Shown one piece after another: positions 8,367 to 10,996 of a DNA stretch of 10,996 nucleotides (positions are counted from its first letter, which is position 1; each line of letters begins with the position of its first letter). The position numbers and the translations under genes are program-made. Source of the stretch: Cylindrotheca closterium (lineage: Eukaryota > Bacillariophyta > Bacillariophyceae > Bacillariales > Bacillariaceae). The stretch lies in assembly GCA_933822405.4 (NCBI GenBank), contig CAKOGP040002023.1, positions 1 through 10,996 on the forward strand, given 5' to 3'. A model generated the notes under the pieces. That model saw nothing but the letters and a program-made list of their open reading frames with translations, had not been told where the DNA came from and did no database searches.

Positions 8367-9971
8367 CTATTTGTATTTCTTATCGCCATTCTCAGCTTCC
8401 AATCTTGCAGGAATTGAAAGCAGCAGTCTGTACGATTCGCATGCGAATAATGGAGTCAAGTTCAGTGCGAAGGTTCCAATCACCTTTAAAAACGCAATTT
8501 GGGAATAATGTCCCAAGCAAATGCACATCATAGCAATGAAGTACCCAGCGAAGATCCATCTTAGGATATCTGCAATCCACCATTCTCCGTGAACAAAAGG
8601 CACGTCCTTTTGGTTGTGATAGTGCGTCTTTAGACTAGTGGCAAGAAAGGGTGGTAGGATGCTGATAAAGGTAATGGCCAGCATTACACTCGATGACCCA
8701 AAGTATTCTGGAACTAATACCATTGTCGAAAGGAGAGAATGCGTCCACATAATGTCCATGAAAACATGCTTCAGCATGCTGATCTTCGGACTCAAAACCA
8801 AGTCTTGCGTGTTTGGTCCAAAGGCAGTAAATAAGGCTTGAATGGTATGCCCAACAATGAGGAACATTGCCCAGCACATTCCAAATGATGAAATATCCAT
8901 CCAGTAGAAAAGACAAGGTAAAACAACTGGAGATGAAAAGTCGTACAGGGCTTGGTACCTCGGCTGTGGAAACAATGGTAACATGTTGTAAAATGCATTG
9001 AAATCGTCTGGATTCCTTTTCATCTCTTGAATGCTTCTTGGCTCCATTGAACTTTGGGATGCCTCATCTTCGAAATGATCAAGTGTGCTCTGTGATGAAA
9101 CGTGCGCTGGCAAGGGTACAGGCTCGAAATCATCATCATAATCATCGAAGATTGAATCCAAATTCTGATCGGTATGCTCCTGTTGGTTTTGCTGGTCTAA
9201 GGTTTCCCTATTGTTGTCTGAAGACATGTTGTAGGAAATAGAAGGTACAGCTGACGGAGATGGCGTGATTGGCCCATCCGAACTGTCATTGTCACTTTCG
9301 TCTGAGCTGATGAGCTGTGACCCTGGTGGAAGACGGATAAGCACATATGTTGCTCCATCGGTCATTTGAGACCGAATCGTTTGGTACAGCTGACGAAAAA
9401 CTGATTCATTCTCATCTTCATTCAGGCGAGATCGGTTATTGTCTGGAAGGGATGGAAGCAAAATCGATTGCTCTCCATGCCGCAATGATGAACCGTGCCT
9501 TCGATTTGTTGATCCACGATTATTCGCTGTTTTCGCTTTCTTCTGTCTCTTTATCAGAGACACAGCCTCCGGTTCGTTCCGAATAAACTGAGGGTGCGAG
9601 TCTGAAAGCTGTTAGAATTTATCTGGGGAAGCTCCACCTAAAGCTTGAAGATGAAGTTTTACGATAAATATATGTGCTTTCTACTTACAAATCCCGGCAT
9701 GGCTTCCTCTGCTGACACAACCAAATCCATAGGAACACAATGCTCGCGTAAAGCTAGCATATTTCTGCGTATTGAAGTTGTTGGGAAGCAGTTCACGTTC
9801 AAATTGTTCTACATCGTGTACTTTGAAGGCTGTCGCATCATTCATCCATGATAAGATGTGTTCCTGATCGTTATCTTCACAGAATTGCAGCACGTTGTAT
9901 AATCTCTGAGGAAAGGAAGGGTGGCTGCTGGTCGTTTGATTAGCTTTTGGTGTTGTCTCTGCCATGCTCAT
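8367..9971 (-). CDS. Gene 4: HSF-type DNA-binding domain fused to a four-helix membrane domain (complete)
   Basis: Complete copy, join exon 1 9971-9689 and exon 2 9601-8367: 1518 bases, 505 aa. The start MSMAET is preferred over an upstream in-frame ATG at 10139 because a TATA box lies between them and because exon 1 then has the same length (283 bases) as in genes 2 and 3; Met3 (9965) is also possible. HSF domain about 19-105: FPQRLYNVL, SWMNDATAF, LLPNNF, ASFTRALCSYGF, YSHPQF. Core residues differ from all other copies: Gly46 is Ala, and LPKYF is LPNNF (64-65). NLS-like IKRQKKAK 111-118. Linker helix about 161-187, SSDESDNDSS about 193-202, DDDFEPVP about 250-257. Predicted membrane helices about 333-354, 382-409, 439-459 and 468-490. 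C-terminal KKYK. Its DNA-binding function may be altered while the membrane part is well kept. Confidence 0.92.
9602..9688 (-). other. Intron of gene 4 (87 bp, phase 1)
   Basis: GTAAGTAGAAAGC donor, TTCTAAC branch-like site and AGCTTTCAG acceptor, at the shared T|AC codon. If retained, a stop follows after two intron codons. Confidence 0.9.
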
Positions 9972-10499
9972 CGTTTCTAAAATATCGTTGTATTCGTTCA
10001 GATGTCTTTCATCGGACCATGCTGCTGAACTTTTATATATGCGATGAGAGGGTCTGATCAGAAGTACACCGGTCTTTTTATCGGAAGATCTATGAACCAT
10101 CAAAAGTATTCTACCGGAAACAATCTGAGAGCAAGTCAATCAATCAAAAGAATAGAATCAACTCAAAGCATGATAACACCAAACAAAAACTTGACTGCCG
10201 GTGTCAATGATTGGCGCTACAATAAAAGGCTCTTTTAAAAAGAGGTTTTAGGGTGCAGGTGGATATTTAATCTGAGCTACAACAACAAGGTACTGCTAGA
10301 TACTGGATACTCTTACCGTGTATGATGTTGCATGAAGAAAGGAGTCTAGAAGGTCCGTACAGGGAAAAAGTGGAGACAGACTGTTCCTATTGATGACTTC
10401 TACAGGAGCAGCCGAGATTTTACATCCCACGTTGCGGCCGAATCTCTGAACTACAAGTATGGCCGGTGAGACGAAAACGAAGCTGTAGACAATAGTTAT
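9972..10499. other. Spacer: 5' flank of gene 4 and 3' flank of gene 5
   Basis: This is the shortest spacer of the array (528 bases). Apart from the TATA box and a single ACCGGT near 10066-10073, nothing is recognisable. An in-frame extension of the gene 4 open frame (9972-10139) has no HSF-like content and is taken as 5' flank. Confidence 0.6.
10031..10039 (-). promoter_or_regulatory. TATA box of gene 4
   Basis: The minus strand reads CATATATAAAAG, with TATATAAAA 60 bases upstream of the chosen ATG at 9971. With a start of transcription about 30 bases downstream, the leader would be about 30 bases. This supports 9971 or 9965 as the translation start. Confidence 0.5.
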
Positions 10500-10996
10500 T
10501 TATCTGTGTTTCTTATCGCCATGCTGAACTTTCAATCTTGCAGGAATTGAAAGCAACAATCTGTAGGATTCGCATGCGAATAATGGTGTCAGGTTCATGA
10601 AGAAAACTCCAGTCACCTTCAAATTCGAGATATCCGTATAATGCCCAAGGCAAATGCAGAGAATCGCAGTCAAGTACCCAACGAAGATCCATCTCACGAT
10701 GTCTGCAATCCACCATTCTCCATGATGAACGAAAGGCGTGCCCTTTTGGATATTCATGTGATAGTGCGTCTTTAGACTAGTCGCAAGGTTGGGCGGCTGG
10801 GTGCTGATAAAGGTTATGGCAAGCAGAACGCTCGATGATCCAAAGTATTCTGGAACAAATACCATTGCCGAGAGGAGAGAATGCATCCACATAATGTCCA
10901 TGAAAATATGCTTCAGCATGCTGATCTTCGGACGCAAAACCAAATCTTGCGTGTTTGGTCCAAAGGCAGTAAATAAGGCTTGAATGGTATGCCCAA
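10500..10996 (-). CDS. Gene 5: membrane domain of an HSF-membrane fusion copy, 3' part (cut by right edge)
   Basis: The last 164 residues are visible, open to the window edge. They begin inside predicted membrane helix 1 (GHTIQALFTAFGPN) and run through the KHIFMDIMW segment, the SLKTHYH loop, FVHHGEWW (one extra His relative to FVHGEWW), helix CICLGHY and the strongly conserved NLTPLFACESYRLLLS helix, and end in KKHR, again a di-lysine signal. The exon 1 part must lie beyond 10996. The sequence is close to gene 4 in the upstream half and to gene 3 in the downstream half, suggesting exchange between copies. Confidence 0.9.
   Translation of the reverse strand, partial: GHTIQALFTAFGPNTQDLVLRPKISMLKHIFMDIMWMHSLLSAMVFVPEYFGSSSVLLAITFISTQPPNLATSLKTHYHMNIQKGTPFVHHGEWWIADIVRWIFVGYLTAILCICLGHYTDISNLKVTGVFFMNLTPLFACESYRLLLSIPARLKVQHGDKKHR

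Noticed and set aside
9972..10139. N-terminal extension of gene 4 to an ATG at 10139
   Set aside because: The extension has no counterpart in genes 1-3, contains the probable TATA box, and would give an exon 1 of unusual length.
1..10996. CRISPR arrays, tRNA or rRNA genes, bacterial operons
   Set aside because: No spaced direct repeats, tRNA cloverleaf or rRNA-like stretches were seen, and the intron-bearing genes show a eukaryotic nuclear context.

Overview
The window looks like nuclear DNA of a eukaryotic microalga, most likely a diatom or other stramenopile. It is AT-leaning, and its genes carry one short spliceosomal intron each (69-87 bp, GTAAG donor, CTAAC-like branch site, CAG acceptor). 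The genes encode HSF-type DNA-binding domains, a family known to be strongly expanded in diatoms. The lineage is an inference; the intron structure and the HSF signature are read from the sequence.

Layout: all recognisable genes are on the minus strand and are copies of one another in a head-to-tail array. From left to right they are gene 1 (5' part, cut by the left edge, start codon at 1106), gene 2 (1883-3557, complete, 531 aa), gene 3 (6043-7596, frameshifted in exon 2), a decayed 3' fragment of another copy (about 8066-8177), gene 4 (8367-9971, complete, 505 aa) and gene 5 (3' part, 10500 to the right edge). Spacers are about 530-780 bp. The exception is the 2.5 kb gap between genes 2 and 3, where a roughly 2 kb sequence with diverged inverted ends (about 3717-5732) seems to have been inserted.

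Every copy has the same plan. Exon 1 encodes nearly all of an HSF DNA-binding domain. Splicing adds the last strand of that domain (Y-SHPKF) and a basic NLS-like cluster. A long acidic, Ser/Pro-rich linker follows, then a juxtamembrane block, then a C-terminal domain of about four membrane helices. All four visible C-termini end in a KKxx di-lysine signal. Together this describes a family of membrane-tethered (probably ER-resident) HSF-like transcription factors. The idea that the N-terminal part is released to the nucleus, by analogy with SREBP, ATF6 or plant tethered NAC/bZIP factors, is inference. I know of no described HSF family with this architecture.

The array is evolving actively. There is a frameshifted copy, a relic copy, a copy with changed core DNA-binding-domain residues, and a copy whose two visible halves resemble different paralogs. 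The intergenic DNA holds recurring ACGTG and TACCGGTA palindromes upstream of several copies, a (TA)n microsatellite, and one good TATA box upstream of gene 4.
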